Shown here in pieces: positions 29,091 to 37,966 of a DNA stretch of 61,393 nucleotides. The notes beneath the pieces are model-generated. The model did no database searches. It was not told the DNA's origin and saw only the letters and a program-made list of their open reading frames with translations. The stretch is taken from contig DWUU01000060.1 of NCBI GenBank assembly GCA_019120575.1, forward strand, positions 1 through 61,393. The letters run 5' to 3'. Positions within the stretch are counted from its first letter, which is position 1. Each line of letters starts with the position of its first letter. The DNA is from Candidatus Mediterraneibacter quadrami. GTDB taxonomy: Bacteria; Bacillota; Clostridia; Lachnospirales; Lachnospiraceae. A program made the translations under genes and the position numbers.

Positions 29091-29793
29091 GTATCTGACT
29101 GCCGCGGCGAAGGCGGCCGGACTGGCCCTGCTTGCCGCATATGTTTTTTACGATTCACCGGGCGCGGCGGTTTTTATGATCCCTGTGGGAATCTCTTATC
29201 TGAGAGACTGCATTGCAGACCTTGCGGAGAAGAAAGAGCGGGAATTCCTCGGACAGTTCAAGGACAGCATTCAGGCGGTGGCCTCCGGTCTTAAAGCCGG
29301 CTATTCGGTGGAGAACGCCATCCGGGGAGCCGGGCGCGACCTTGAAGCCCTGTACGGACCGGACAGGCGGATCCGCAGAGAATTCAGACTGATGATCCGC
29401 CAGCTGGATATGAATATGGCGGCAGGACCTGTGCTGGAAGCATTTGCCGGACGGACGGGGCAGGAGGATGTGGAAAATTTTGTCAATGTGTTCGCGGCGG
29501 CGAAGAAAAGCGGCGGGGACAGTATCGCCGTTATACGGAATGCCGTGCGGCTGATCAGTGACCGGATCGACACCGAGAAAGAGATCCGGACCATGATTGC
29601 ATCCCAGAAGCTGGAGTTCGATATTATGTGCGTCGTGCCTTTTGTCATCATCCTGTACATGAAGGCCACATTCGGAGAATTTCTCGGCGCGCTGTACGGG
29701 AATGCGGCGGGGGCATCGGTCATGACCGTCTGTCTGCTCCTTTATATGGCGGCATACCGGACCGGAAGAAAGATCGTGCGGATTGAAGTGTAG
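29035..29793 (+). CDS. tadB: Tad pilus inner-membrane platform protein TadB
   Basis: 252 residues with an N-terminal hydrophobic pair (about 22-52), a cytoplasmic T2SSF domain with FKDSIQAVASGLKAGYSVENAI and GDSIAVIRNAVRLISDRI, and C-terminal helices (MCVVPFVIILYM, SVMTVCLLLYMAAY). The start appears to be TTG at 29035, overlapping tadA by 56 bases; no ATG in this frame lies early enough. With TadC it forms the rotary platform for the pilin. Confidence 0.85.
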   Translation: MATSGTGKSSWRQDIRKSEYLTAAAKAAGLALLAAYVFYDSPGAAVFMIPVGISYLRDCIADLAEKKEREFLGQFKDSIQAVASGLKAGYSVENAIRGAGRDLEALYGPDRRIRREFRLMIRQLDMNMAAGPVLEAFAGRTGQEDVENFVNVFAAAKKSGGDSIAVIRNAVRLISDRIDTEKEIRTMIASQKLEFDIMCVVPFVIILYMKATFGEFLGALYGNAAGASVMTVCLLLYMAAYRTGRKIVRIEV

Positions 29794-29815
29794 AGTATGG
29801 GAAAGGGAAGAACAT

Positions 29816-31081
29816 ATGATGAGAAAACGACTGAAACGGATCTGTCAGGCGGCGCGGGACAGACCCGTGTATATAAAGGCCGGAATTGCGGCGGTTTTAT
29901 CGCTCCTCTGTTTCGGCGTCCTCTGTCTCCGGGACGGCAGTCAGACGGATCTGGCGAAAAATGAGGCCGGACAGACAGTGATCGAACGGGGCGGGGCAGG
30001 GGAAGATACGGTGCGGGAGCTTCATGTGAAGGCCGGAGAGATGGAAGAGGAAGTGGAGATCCGGATCTCCGGGCAGACCTACTCGGAGGAGGAGCTGAAG
30101 GACGTTTTTGCCCGGGCGGAAGAAAGCCTGCCGGATCTGATCCTGAACGGAAACAGCAGCACGGATGAAGTGCGTACGGCGCTTTGTCTGATCACGGAAG
30201 TGCCGGGGACCGGGCTCCGGGTATCCTGGGAGATGGACCGGTATGATGTGATAGATCTCCAGGGAAATATTATTGCGGAAGAACTGCCGGCGGAGGGCAT
30301 AGTGGTGCATCTCAAAGCCATCCTCACATATGAGGGAAGCCAGCAGACGTGTGAATTCGGCGTCCGTGTATTACCGCCGGTTTACGGAGAGAAGGAGCGC
30401 CTGCTGAGGGCGATCCGTGAAGAGGCCGGGAAGGCGGATGAGGAGACCCGGGATGAAGAATATATGATCCTGCCGGACCGTGCCGGCGGGGAGAAGCTGC
30501 AGTGGACGAAAGAGGCGGATCCCCGCGCGTTCGGAATCCTTGTCCTGGGGCTCGGGGCATCCGGAATGCTTATTGTATCAGACCGGCAGAAACGAAAAGA
30601 GAAAGAAAAACAGGACTTAAGACAGATGCAGATTGACTACCCGGGCATTATTAATAAATTTAATCTTTACATCCGTGCGGGGATGACGGTGCGGAAAGCC
30701 TGGTTCCGGATTGTGGAGGACTATCAGGCAGCAAAAGAAACCGGCAGATGCAGGAAGGCCTACGATGAGATGACGGCAGCCATGTATCAGATCCGGGGCG
30801 GACTTCCGGAAGGAGAATGTTATGAATCTTTTGGCGTGCGGTGCGGGGAACCGGCTTACCGGCGGTTCGGAATGATGCTGTCGCAGAACCTGAGAAAAGG
30901 GGCCGCCGGTCTTACGGATATTCTGGAGCGGGAAGCTTCCGAGGCCTTTGAAGACCGGAAGAAACTGGCAAAAAAGCTTGGAGAAGAGGCTGGGACGAAA
31001 CTGATGATCCCGATGTTTATGATGCTGATCATCGTACTTATCATTGTTGTTGTTCCGGCATTCTTTTCCATACAGATATAA
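29816..31081 (+). CDS. tadC: TadC-like platform protein with an extracytoplasmic Ig-like N-domain
   Basis: 421 residues. A membrane helix (about 20-40) is followed by about 200 extracytoplasmic residues, then a second helix (FGILVLGLGASGMLIV, near 245), a T2SSF domain (IINKFNLYIRAGMTVRKAW) and a final helix (LMIPMFMMLIIVLIIVVVP). Within the N-domain, ILNGNSSTDEVRTAL followed by GLRVSWEMDRYDVIDLQG resembles atrophied bacterial Ig-like repeats. Standard TadC proteins lack such a domain. ATG at 29816 follows GGGAAAGGGAAG. Its cytoplasmic half marks it as the tadB partner. Confidence 0.8.
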   Translation: MMRKRLKRICQAARDRPVYIKAGIAAVLSLLCFGVLCLRDGSQTDLAKNEAGQTVIERGGAGEDTVRELHVKAGEMEEEVEIRISGQTYSEEELKDVFARAEESLPDLILNGNSSTDEVRTALCLITEVPGTGLRVSWEMDRYDVIDLQGNIIAEELPAEGIVVHLKAILTYEGSQQTCEFGVRVLPPVYGEKERLLRAIREEAGKADEETRDEEYMILPDRAGGEKLQWTKEADPRAFGILVLGLGASGMLIVSDRQKRKEKEKQDLRQMQIDYPGIINKFNLYIRAGMTVRKAWFRIVEDYQAAKETGRCRKAYDEMTAAMYQIRGGLPEGECYESFGVRCGEPAYRRFGMMLSQNLRKGAAGLTDILEREASEAFEDRKKLAKKLGEEAGTKLMIPMFMMLIIVLIIVVVPAFFSIQI

Positions 31082-31104
31082 GTTTACAAAAAGGAGGAGA
31101 CGGT

Positions 31105-31323
31105 ATGAAGAAAGTGGCAATGCATATGAGAATGAAGGCGAGAGCGGTCAGAGAAAGGTGGATTACAGACCTGTGCAGGAGAAGTCTGTCCGGAATCACG
31201 GTGATCGAGCTGGTGCTGATCCTGGTGATCGTGATCGCCCTGCTTCTGATATTCAAGAATCAGCTCATTAATCTGATCAATACCATATTCGACAAGATCA
31301 TATCGGAAAGTTCGGGGATCTGA
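31105..31323 (+). CDS. Flp1-family type IVb pilin
   Basis: 72 residues: a long basic N-terminus (about 33 residues, many Arg and Lys), a probable cleavage site around GITVIELVLILVIVIAL with the Glu at the fifth position typical of pilins, a single hydrophobic helix, and a short tail NTIFDKIISESSGI. This matches the Flp1 (PF16982-type) putative pilins. AAAGGAGGAG lies seven bases before the ATG. It is the only pilin-sized gene in the locus, so presumably the major subunit. Confidence 0.85.
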   Translation: MKKVAMHMRMKARAVRERWITDLCRRSLSGITVIELVLILVIVIALLLIFKNQLINLINTIFDKIISESSGI

Positions 31324-31325
31324 AC

Positions 31326-32726
31326 ATGAAGAAGGCGGAGATCACGGCCTTTCTGAGCATGGTATTTGTTCTGCTTGTATCTTTTGTACTGGGAATGCTT
31401 GAAGTGTCCGTGATCCAGACGTCCAAAAGCATGAGCCGGCTGACAGCAGACCGGGCGCTGTTCTCTCTGTTCGGCGGGTATCAGTCAGAACTTTTTGAAG
31501 ATTATCATGTGTTTGCGCTGGACGGAAGCTACGGAAGCGGCACATTCAGTGAAGAACAGCTGACTGCCCGGCTGCATTATTACGGAAGTACGCAGATCCG
31601 TCATGAGATCACGGGCATCCGGTATCTGACGGATAACAGCGGGATGGAATTCCGGGAGCAGGTGCTGGAATCTATGGAGGCAAAGTACGGGATCTCTCTG
31701 GTCCGGAAGTTTACCGGCCTGACACAGCAGTGGGAAGAGACGGAGATTCAGGGGGAACAGATGGAGCAGAAGGAGGCGGATCTTGCGGCGGACATCCGGG
31801 CGGTCAAAGGGGACGGCGAAGAACAGCTTCAGCAGGAGGCCGGCGGCGATCCTTTTACCTGTCTGGAAGTGCTTGATAAGTCCGGCGTGCTTTCACTGGT
31901 GATGCCGGAGGAGATGACGCTGTCCGGCCGGGAGATCCGTCCGGCGGAGCAGGCGTCGGCCCGCAGTTTAAGGATCGGATACGGAACCCTTCCGCAGCGG
32001 CAGGGGATGGACGGGTTGGAGGAGCGTCTTCTGTTTAATGAATATGTTCTTATGAACTTTACCAATGCCGCCATGGACAGCGGGGAAGAATCTGCCGGAG
32101 AAAATGAGACGCCGGCCCGGAGCCTGGCTTACGAGACGGAGTATATCCTGGAGGGAAAATCCTCAGACCGGGAAAACCTGGAGGCGGTGCTTCTGAAGAT
32201 CTTCTTTATCCGGATGGCGCTGAATTACATGTATCTTATGACGGATTCCGCGAAACAGGGAGAAACGATGACGCTTGCTACTGTTATTTCCACGATCCTG
32301 CTGATCCCGGAAGCGGTGGAGATCGTCAGTCAGCTCCTGCTGTTTGCCTGGGCGGCCGGAGAGAGCGTGGTGGATCTTCAGATCCTTCTGTCCGGCAGGC
32401 GTGCGCCTCTCGTTAAAACGGCGGAGAGCTGGCGGATGCCTTTATCATCTCTGTTGACCATCGGAAGCAGTGCGAAACGGCTGTCAGATACAGATACGGA
32501 GGGCGGGATTTCCTATGAAGATTATCTCAGGATGTTTCTGTTTCTCAGAAACACGGAGGATGTCACCATGCGGACGCTGGACCGGGTGGAAGAAAATCTG
32601 TCCGTGGAACATGCGCTGGGGAATATCCGGGCGGATCAGTGTATTACGAAGCTGGAACTGATGAACGAGGCCGGGATCGCAGGCGGGATCACCTATACAT
32701 TTCCGGCATATTTCGGCTACCGGTAA
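31326..32726 (+). CDS. DUF5702 protein, Tad-locus surface component
   Basis: 466 residues with one N-terminal membrane helix (about 6-27, ITAFLSMVFVLLVSFVLGMLEV) followed by a large extracytoplasmic region. Near the start, RALFSLFGGYQSELFEDYHVFALDGSYG is the most conserved DUF5702 block. Such proteins recur in Gram-positive Tad loci and look like very large TadE/TadG-type minor pilins. A second hydrophobic stretch near 310-350 may be membrane-associated. It starts three bases after the pilin gene. Confidence 0.75.
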   Translation: MKKAEITAFLSMVFVLLVSFVLGMLEVSVIQTSKSMSRLTADRALFSLFGGYQSELFEDYHVFALDGSYGSGTFSEEQLTARLHYYGSTQIRHEITGIRYLTDNSGMEFREQVLESMEAKYGISLVRKFTGLTQQWEETEIQGEQMEQKEADLAADIRAVKGDGEEQLQQEAGGDPFTCLEVLDKSGVLSLVMPEEMTLSGREIRPAEQASARSLRIGYGTLPQRQGMDGLEERLLFNEYVLMNFTNAAMDSGEESAGENETPARSLAYETEYILEGKSSDRENLEAVLLKIFFIRMALNYMYLMTDSAKQGETMTLATVISTILLIPEAVEIVSQLLLFAWAAGESVVDLQILLSGRRAPLVKTAESWRMPLSSLLTIGSSAKRLSDTDTEGGISYEDYLRMFLFLRNTEDVTMRTLDRVEENLSVEHALGNIRADQCITKLELMNEAGIAGGITYTFPAYFGYR

Positions 32727-32846
32727 GGAGCAGAAGCTTGTCCCCGGTGCAGGTACCCTTTCATCTTCTACCGCATTCCCTCATGCGGGCGTACCACACG
32801 TTTACTTTTATTTTTATCATCATAAATGAAAGGAACATTGACTGCG

Positions 32847-33653
32847 ATGAAACGATACACATATAAGAGCAAATCCCTACTGTTTAATGAAAGGGTATCT
32901 GCACCGGGGACAAGACGGGGAAGCGTGACTGTGGAGGCGTCGATCGGGATCCCGCTGTTTCTGCTGGCGGCGGTGTGCCTGATCTGGATGATCGAGGTCA
33001 GAAGCATCCGGATCAGCATCCAGAACGCGTCGGTCAGCGCCGCCAAAAGCGCGGCGGAAGATACGGCGGTCATTCCGGTGCTTAATACGATCCGGCTGAA
33101 ATCGGATATTGTAGAGCTGATCGGCGGGGACCGGATCGGGCGCAGCATAATCCGGGGCGGAAGTTCCGGGATATCCTGCTGGAAATCCTATATCTCCCCG
33201 GTTACCGGCGATATGGAGATCACTGTGGAATATGATGTGCAGCTGCCTCTGCCGCTGTTTGGCAGTCCGTCGGCAAAGCAGAAAGAGACATTTACGCTCA
33301 GCGCGTGGACGGGCAGCAGGACCGGCAGGCAGGAAGACGGGGAAGATCCGGCGATCGTCTATGTGACGGACAACCGGGCGGTCTATCATGAAGATCCGTA
33401 TTGTACGCACCTTCAGCTTACCATCCGGTTCGTTCCGGCGGATGAGCTGGATTTTATGCGCAATGTGTGGGGAAGCCGGTATCATGCGTGTGACAAATGC
33501 GTTGTCGGAGAGGCGATGACCGGCGTCTACATTACGGAAGACGGAACAAAATATCACAATTCACTGAGCTGCAGCGGACTGAAGCGGACGGTTCATGCGG
33601 TGAAGCGGTCGGAGGTTGCGGGAATGGGAGGATGCAGCAGATGTTCAGGATAG
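32847..33653 (+). CDS. TadE-like pseudopilin with two Cys/His metal-binding repeats
   Basis: About 268 residues (ATG at 32826 would add seven). An N-terminal pseudopilin segment GSVTVEASIGIPLFLLAAVCLIWMI (Glu five residues into the helix) marks a TadE-type substrate of the prepilin peptidase. The C-terminus holds two similar repeats, each YVTD/YITED...YH...C...CxxC: YHEDPYC with HACDKC (about residues 180-216) and YHNSLSC with GGCSRC (about 236-267). The spacing recalls Ada-like zinc sites. The 120 bases before it hold no recognisable feature. It overlaps the peptidase gene. Confidence 0.75.
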   Translation: MKRYTYKSKSLLFNERVSAPGTRRGSVTVEASIGIPLFLLAAVCLIWMIEVRSIRISIQNASVSAAKSAAEDTAVIPVLNTIRLKSDIVELIGGDRIGRSIIRGGSSGISCWKSYISPVTGDMEITVEYDVQLPLPLFGSPSAKQKETFTLSAWTGSRTGRQEDGEDPAIVYVTDNRAVYHEDPYCTHLQLTIRFVPADELDFMRNVWGSRYHACDKCVVGEAMTGVYITEDGTKYHNSLSCSGLKRTVHAVKRSEVAGMGGCSRCSG

Positions 33654-34114
33654 ATACGGTTTTGAAAATAACAGCGGACCACGGCTGGCTTATATGCAAG
33701 GTGGTCTTTGCGGGGTATCTGGGGGTTCTTACCGTGATGGATATCCGGCATAAGCGGCTTAATCTGCTGTTTCTCCTGTCCGGTTTTCTCCTGGTGATTG
33801 CCGGATGGTTCTTCGGCAGGGATCTTCATCCGCTGCTGCGGATCACCGGGAGCGGGGTCGGCCTTGTGTTTCTTCTGGCAAGCCGGGTGACCGGAGAATC
33901 CTTCGGATACGGGGACAGTCTGCTGATCCTGATCATGGGCGGATTTCTTGGATTCTGGGATATCCTGTCGGTCCTGATGGCCGCATTTCTGCTGGCGGCC
34001 GCTTTCTCCGGGATCATGCTGGTGAGAAAACGGTTCAGCCGGAAGACGGCTTTTCCGTTTGTACCGTTTCTGATGATCGCCTATACGGGAGGGATGATAC
34101 TTGGAATATATTGA
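33641..34114 (+). CDS. A24-family prepilin peptidase (TadV/CpaA type)
   Basis: 157-residue membrane aspartyl protease that cuts prepilin leaders. Both catalytic Asp are visible: DIRHKRL after the first helix and the GYGD box in GESFGYGDSLLIL. It has about six helices and lacks the N-terminal methylase domain, as expected for Tad-type enzymes. ATG at 33641 is chosen because GGGAGG lies nine bases upstream; the gene overlaps the preceding one by 13 bases and the next by 14. Confidence 0.85.
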   Translation: MFRIDTVLKITADHGWLICKVVFAGYLGVLTVMDIRHKRLNLLFLLSGFLLVIAGWFFGRDLHPLLRITGSGVGLVFLLASRVTGESFGYGDSLLILIMGGFLGFWDILSVLMAAFLLAAAFSGIMLVRKRFSRKTAFPFVPFLMIAYTGGMILGIY

Positions 34115-34526
34115 AAAAACGACAGGAAAGACCACAAACGGGAAGGTTCTCCTCAAAGGCAGCACGGTGATTGAGATGTCTTATATTATCCCGCTGTTTC
34201 TCGGGCTGTTTGTATTAATTGTCCACGCCGTGTTTTATTATCACGATAAAGCGGTTCTGAATGCCGCCGCCTCCGAGACGGCGGTTCTCGGAGCCCAGGC
34301 GGTCCGGCGGGAAGGGGCGGAGTACGATCTGGAAGGATTTTTCAGGGAGCGGACGGACGGCAGATTGATCTGGATGACCGGTCTGTCTGTGGACGTATCG
34401 GAGACGGACCGGGAGATCCGGGTTGAAGCCTCGGCCCGGAGAAGCATTATGGAGCTGTCCGTTTGCCAGAAGGCCCGGATCGTCCGGCCGGAAGAGAAAC
34501 TCAGAATGACAGCAGAGGTAGGATAA
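34101..34526 (+). CDS. TadE-like pseudopilin
   Basis: 141 residues with the pseudopilin segment GSTVIEMSYIIPLFLGLFVLIVHAVFYYHD near residues 20-48 and a beta-rich C-terminal half of about 90 residues. The start is TTG at 34101, with GGGAGGG seven bases upstream. It probably forms part of the pilus tip or base with the other TadE-like protein and DUF5702. Confidence 0.75.
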   Translation: MEYIEKTTGKTTNGKVLLKGSTVIEMSYIIPLFLGLFVLIVHAVFYYHDKAVLNAAASETAVLGAQAVRREGAEYDLEGFFRERTDGRLIWMTGLSVDVSETDREIRVEASARRSIMELSVCQKARIVRPEEKLRMTAEVG

Positions 34527-35279
34527 GTGAAGATTACATATGAAAACAGTTGGGAATATACAGATATCCATATCGATCTGCCTGTACCCTATGAGGACAA
34601 TTATCAGATGAGGATGCTCCGGGCCAATGAGATCCCGGGGCTGGCGCCGGTAAAAGGGAGCGGCCGGGACGGTAGCAGCCGGTACACGTACCGGATCCGC
34701 AGCGGCATCAGTATAGGGAAAAAATATGAGACCGGTGAAATGAAAAAAGAGGACGTCCACAGTCTGCTTGATGCGCTGCTGCAGACGACGGAAGCGCTTC
34801 AGGCCTGTATGCTCAGTCCGGACGGTCTGATCCTGACACCGGAGATGATCTACACTCACGGCGGGAAATATCAGTTCTGTTATCTGCCTGCAGCGGAAGA
34901 GACCTGCCGGGTGCCCCTGTGCAGATCGTTTCATACACTGACGGAATACTTTGTCGGGCGGCTGGATTATCATGATACAGAAGGAATCTTTCTGGTGTAC
35001 AGGCTCCATAAGGAAACCATGAAGGAAAGTTATGAACTCCGTCAGATCCTTGCAGAGTGCAGGGAGGAGGAGCGGCAGTACCGGCGCGAGTCGGCGCTGC
35101 GGGAGAAAAAGAACTACAGAAGAGAACGGGAGAAAACAGAGACGGACAGGCATCCGGCAGAGCAGCCCGTCCTGCCGGAAGCACCCGAGAAAAAAGGGTT
35201 CATAGAACGGGCGGTATCCCGGTTCCGGACCGGACGCTGGGGCGACTGGGAGGATATGATCACGGAAATGGATGATTGA
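34527..35279 (+). CDS. DUF6382 protein at the end of the Tad operon
   Basis: 250 residues, cytosolic, starting with GTG (GAGGTAGGA upstream). The N-terminal 180 residues match DUF6382 (ITYENSWEYTDIHIDLP, LLDALLQTTEALQACMLSPDGLILTPEMIY, FCYLPAAEE), a domain often followed by an FHA domain. Here the C-terminus is instead a charged coiled coil (RREREKTETDR) ending in a Trp-containing basic tail, so the usual phosphopeptide reader is missing. It lies directly behind the TadE gene. Confidence 0.7.
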   Translation: MKITYENSWEYTDIHIDLPVPYEDNYQMRMLRANEIPGLAPVKGSGRDGSSRYTYRIRSGISIGKKYETGEMKKEDVHSLLDALLQTTEALQACMLSPDGLILTPEMIYTHGGKYQFCYLPAAEETCRVPLCRSFHTLTEYFVGRLDYHDTEGIFLVYRLHKETMKESYELRQILAECREEERQYRRESALREKKNYRREREKTETDRHPAEQPVLPEAPEKKGFIERAVSRFRTGRWGDWEDMITEMDD

Positions 35280-35408
35280 GGTGATTGCGGAAATGGATGC
35301 CTGAGGCGTATAGACAGAACAACCGGCGTATTCTATAATAAATGATTATAAAAATGATTCCGGATCCGGGAAACGTCCCGGGTCCGCTACAGCCGGAGGT
35401 ATGGAAGC

Positions 35409-36041
35409 ATGAAGCAGAGACCGGAAGCGGTATGCACGATCGCCCTGATCGCCGTCAACGTGGCGGTATTCTTTATTCTGTCGCTGTTCGGGGACACAGA
35501 AGATGCGGTGTTTATGATGCGCCATGGCGCGATGTACGGCTATCTTGTGACGCATGACCACGAGTTTTACAGATTGTTTACCTGTCTGTTCCTGCATTTC
35601 GGGATCGAGCATCTGCTCAATAACATGGTCATTCTCGGCGCGCTGGGCTGGCATCTGGAGCAGCAGACCGGGCGGATCCGGTTTCTGCTGATCTATTTTG
35701 GCAGCGGACTTTCCGGAAATATTGTTTCACTGATCTTCCACGGCGCCGCGCAGGATCACACCGTATCCGCCGGCGCGTCCGGAGCCATCTTTGGACTGAT
35801 GGGTGCGCTTCTGTGGGTGGTCATCGCCAACCACGGGAGACTGGGCCGTCTGTCCGGACGCGGCATGCTGGTTATGGTGGCGCTCAGTCTTTACTTCGGA
35901 CTTTCCAGCAGCGGCGTCGACAATTACGCGCATATCGGCGGTCTGATTTCCGGGTTCCTTTTGGCGCTGCTCCTGTACAGAAAGGGAAGGTGCGGCGGGG
36001 CCGGACAGGAAACCTGCATCAGGCCGGAAGACATACGGTAA
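35409..36041 (+). CDS. rhomboid-family intramembrane serine protease
   Basis: 210 residues with about six membrane helices. The catalytic Ser is in GASGAIFG and the His in YAHIGG; the HFGIEHLLNNM loop supplies the conserved HxxxN pair. Rhomboids cut single-pass membrane proteins near the helix. GGAGG is nine bases before the ATG. It lies 129 bases after the Tad genes; a promoter is not obvious in between, so read-through from the Tad operon is possible. Its 3' end overlaps a convergent kinase gene by 23 bases. Confidence 0.92.
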   Translation: MKQRPEAVCTIALIAVNVAVFFILSLFGDTEDAVFMMRHGAMYGYLVTHDHEFYRLFTCLFLHFGIEHLLNNMVILGALGWHLEQQTGRIRFLLIYFGSGLSGNIVSLIFHGAAQDHTVSAGASGAIFGLMGALLWVVIANHGRLGRLSGRGMLVMVALSLYFGLSSSGVDNYAHIGGLISGFLLALLLYRKGRCGGAGQETCIRPEDIR

Positions 36042-36750
36042 AGACGGTTTCCTTTCCCGGGACGGACGTGACAGAGACCGTGCCGCCGTGCGCTTCCGCG
36101 ATCTGCCGGACGGCAGACAGGCCCAGGCCGGTTCCGTTTTCTTTATATGTGACAAAGGGCTCGAAGATCGTATCAATCCGGTCGGCCGGAATGCCGCAGC
36201 CGGTATCCCGGCAGGTTATGACGAGGCTGTCCCTGTCCCGGGCGGCGGACAGGAAAATGGTTCCGGTGCCTGCGACAGCGTCCCGGGCATTCTGAAGGAG
36301 ATTCAGGACGAGCTGCTCCAGTTTGACCTTATCGCCGGTGAAGTCACCCATGTCCGGCATGACCCTGGAAGTGAATTCGGTTTCAGAACCGGCGGCCTCC
36401 AGCGACATGGCGAAGGAAACCGCAATATTCCGAATCAGCTTTCCGGCCGGGAAGACAGAGTAATGGAGTGTCCGGCTGTTATTAAAGGACGACAGATCAT
36501 CGAGGAGGCGGCACATAAACTGTACATCCTCTTTCGTCTGTTCCCAGTTGAAGAAATCCTGAACTTCCGGGTGCTGCGCTTCCATGACCTGGAGTGAAGA
36601 GGACACCAGGGTCAGCGGATTGCGGATCTCATGGGCGATCATGGAGACTTCGGTCCGGTGATTTTCGAGAAGCTGAGCGATGATTTTCCGTGCATCACGG
36701 TTTTCCTTCATTAACCGATTCATCTGACGGATGTCTATATGTTCAAACAT
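36019..36750 (-). CDS. cytosolic sensor histidine kinase
   Basis: 243 residues without membrane helices. A short N-terminal coiled region leads to the phosphoacceptor box MIAHEIRNPLTLVSS, then an N box NLLQNARDAV, G1 DTGCGIP, F box FEPFVTYKENG and G2 GTGLGLSAV. ATG at 36750 follows GGGGGA by six bases. There is no sensory domain, so it probably receives its signal from a partner protein. No response regulator is adjacent, so it is an orphan here. Confidence 0.88.
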   Translation of the reverse strand: MFEHIDIRQMNRLMKENRDARKIIAQLLENHRTEVSMIAHEIRNPLTLVSSSLQVMEAQHPEVQDFFNWEQTKEDVQFMCRLLDDLSSFNNSRTLHYSVFPAGKLIRNIAVSFAMSLEAAGSETEFTSRVMPDMGDFTGDKVKLEQLVLNLLQNARDAVAGTGTIFLSAARDRDSLVITCRDTGCGIPADRIDTIFEPFVTYKENGTGLGLSAVRQIAEAHGGTVSVTSVPGKETVFTVCLPA

Positions 36751-36918
36751 CAATATTCCCCCGTTCTGGCTATGACGATTATTCTGAATCAAGTCTAGCA
36801 TGGTCTGAAACCGGGTTCAACCAAATCCATTGGACACATTTCGACAACACATCTTCTCATTTCACGGAAAATAGTTTATACTTCTATTCAGAAATAATCT
36901 GTGAAAAGAGGAATGAAC

Positions 36919-37326
36919 ATGAGAGACGAGAATTGCATATTCTGTAAGATCGCGGCAGGGGAGATCCCGTCCGCCACGCTTTATGAGGATGATGACTTCC
37001 GGGTGATCCTGGATCTGGGGCCGGCGTCAAAAGGACACGCCCTCATCCTTCCGAAAGAACATTACAGGAATCTGTATGATATCGACGATGAGACGCTTGC
37101 GAAGGCCGCGCTCCTCGCGAAAAAGATGGTAAAGAAACTGACGGATGTGCTCGGGTGTGACGGATACAATGTAGTGCAGAATAATGAACCCTGTGCAGGA
37201 CAGACGGTATTTCATTTTCATATGCATCTGATCCCCAGATATGAAGGCGACAATGTAGGACTTGGATGGAAGACAGGAGAACTCACGGATGAAGTGAAGA
37301 ACGAAATACTTGAGAAGATGAAATAG
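36919..37326 (+). CDS. HIT-family nucleotide hydrolase
   Basis: 135 residues with CIFCKIAAGEIPS at the N-terminus (two Cys that may bind zinc), DLGPASKGHALILPKEH, and the catalytic histidine triad HFHMHLIPR near residue 98. It belongs to the Hint/protein-kinase-C-inhibitor branch, which removes AMP from small adducts. ATG at 36919 follows AGAGGA by six bases. The sigma-factor gene begins 12 bases downstream, suggesting one transcript. Confidence 0.93.
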   Translation: MRDENCIFCKIAAGEIPSATLYEDDDFRVILDLGPASKGHALILPKEHYRNLYDIDDETLAKAALLAKKMVKKLTDVLGCDGYNVVQNNEPCAGQTVFHFHMHLIPRYEGDNVGLGWKTGELTDEVKNEILEKMK

Positions 37327-37338
37327 GCCGGAAGAATT

Positions 37339-37881
37339 ATGTTTACAGGTAATCGTGAATTTAACGAGATTTATGACAAATATAAGAATCTCGTCCTGAA
37401 AGTGGCATATGATTATTCAGGTGATGATTACGATGCGGCGCAAGACATAATGCAGGAGACATTTCTGAAACTGTATCAGGATTTTGAACGGCTTAAGAAC
37501 GGCAACATTCGCGGGTGGCTGAAGATCACAGCCAGGAATGCGGCGATCAATTACCGGATGAAGAAGAGTCATGAAGTTCTGGAATTGGACAATGAAGAGC
37601 GTGAGATTGAGGAACCGAGGACCAGAAGTGTGGAAGAGGAGATCGAAGAGGCTGAGGCGAAGCTGGAAAAGAGACGGCTGCACAGGAAGATCATGGAAGG
37701 CGTTCGGAAGAAGAACGCCCGGTGGTACGAGGCGATCATCCTGGTCTATTACATGGACGTTCCGCAGAAGGATGCGGCGGATATGATGGGTATGAAGCTC
37801 GGGGCATTTCAGACGATGCTGACCAGAGCGAAGAACTGGATCCGGAAAATATACGATACAGAATATAAAGAGATGGATTGA
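37339..37881 (+). CDS. ECF-type RNA polymerase sigma factor
   Basis: 180 residues with region 2 (DAAQDIMQETFLKLYQDF, then GWLKITARNAAINYRM) and region 4 (YYMDVPQKDAADMMGMKLGAFQTMLTRAKNWI) joined by an acidic linker rich in Glu. It should direct RNA polymerase to a small regulon. No anti-sigma gene follows directly, but the DUF4367 protein at 39136, across murG, has the shape of one. Confidence 0.9.
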   Translation: MFTGNREFNEIYDKYKNLVLKVAYDYSGDDYDAAQDIMQETFLKLYQDFERLKNGNIRGWLKITARNAAINYRMKKSHEVLELDNEEREIEEPRTRSVEEEIEEAEAKLEKRRLHRKIMEGVRKKNARWYEAIILVYYMDVPQKDAADMMGMKLGAFQTMLTRAKNWIRKIYDTEYKEMD

Positions 37882-37885
37882 GACG

Positions 37886-37924
37886 ACGAAAAAGCAGGCA
37901 TCAGGGAAATATCCGGATGCCTGC
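37886..37924 (-). terminator. terminator between the sigma gene and murG
   Basis: GCAGGCATC and GATGCCTGC pair with a 13-base loop. On the minus strand the stem is followed by TTTTT, so it should end the murG transcript; on the plus strand it lacks a T tract. Confidence 0.7.
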
Positions 37925-37966
37925 AAGTATTATCGGTGTGAGTACTGATCCGTGAAAACCGTTCCG

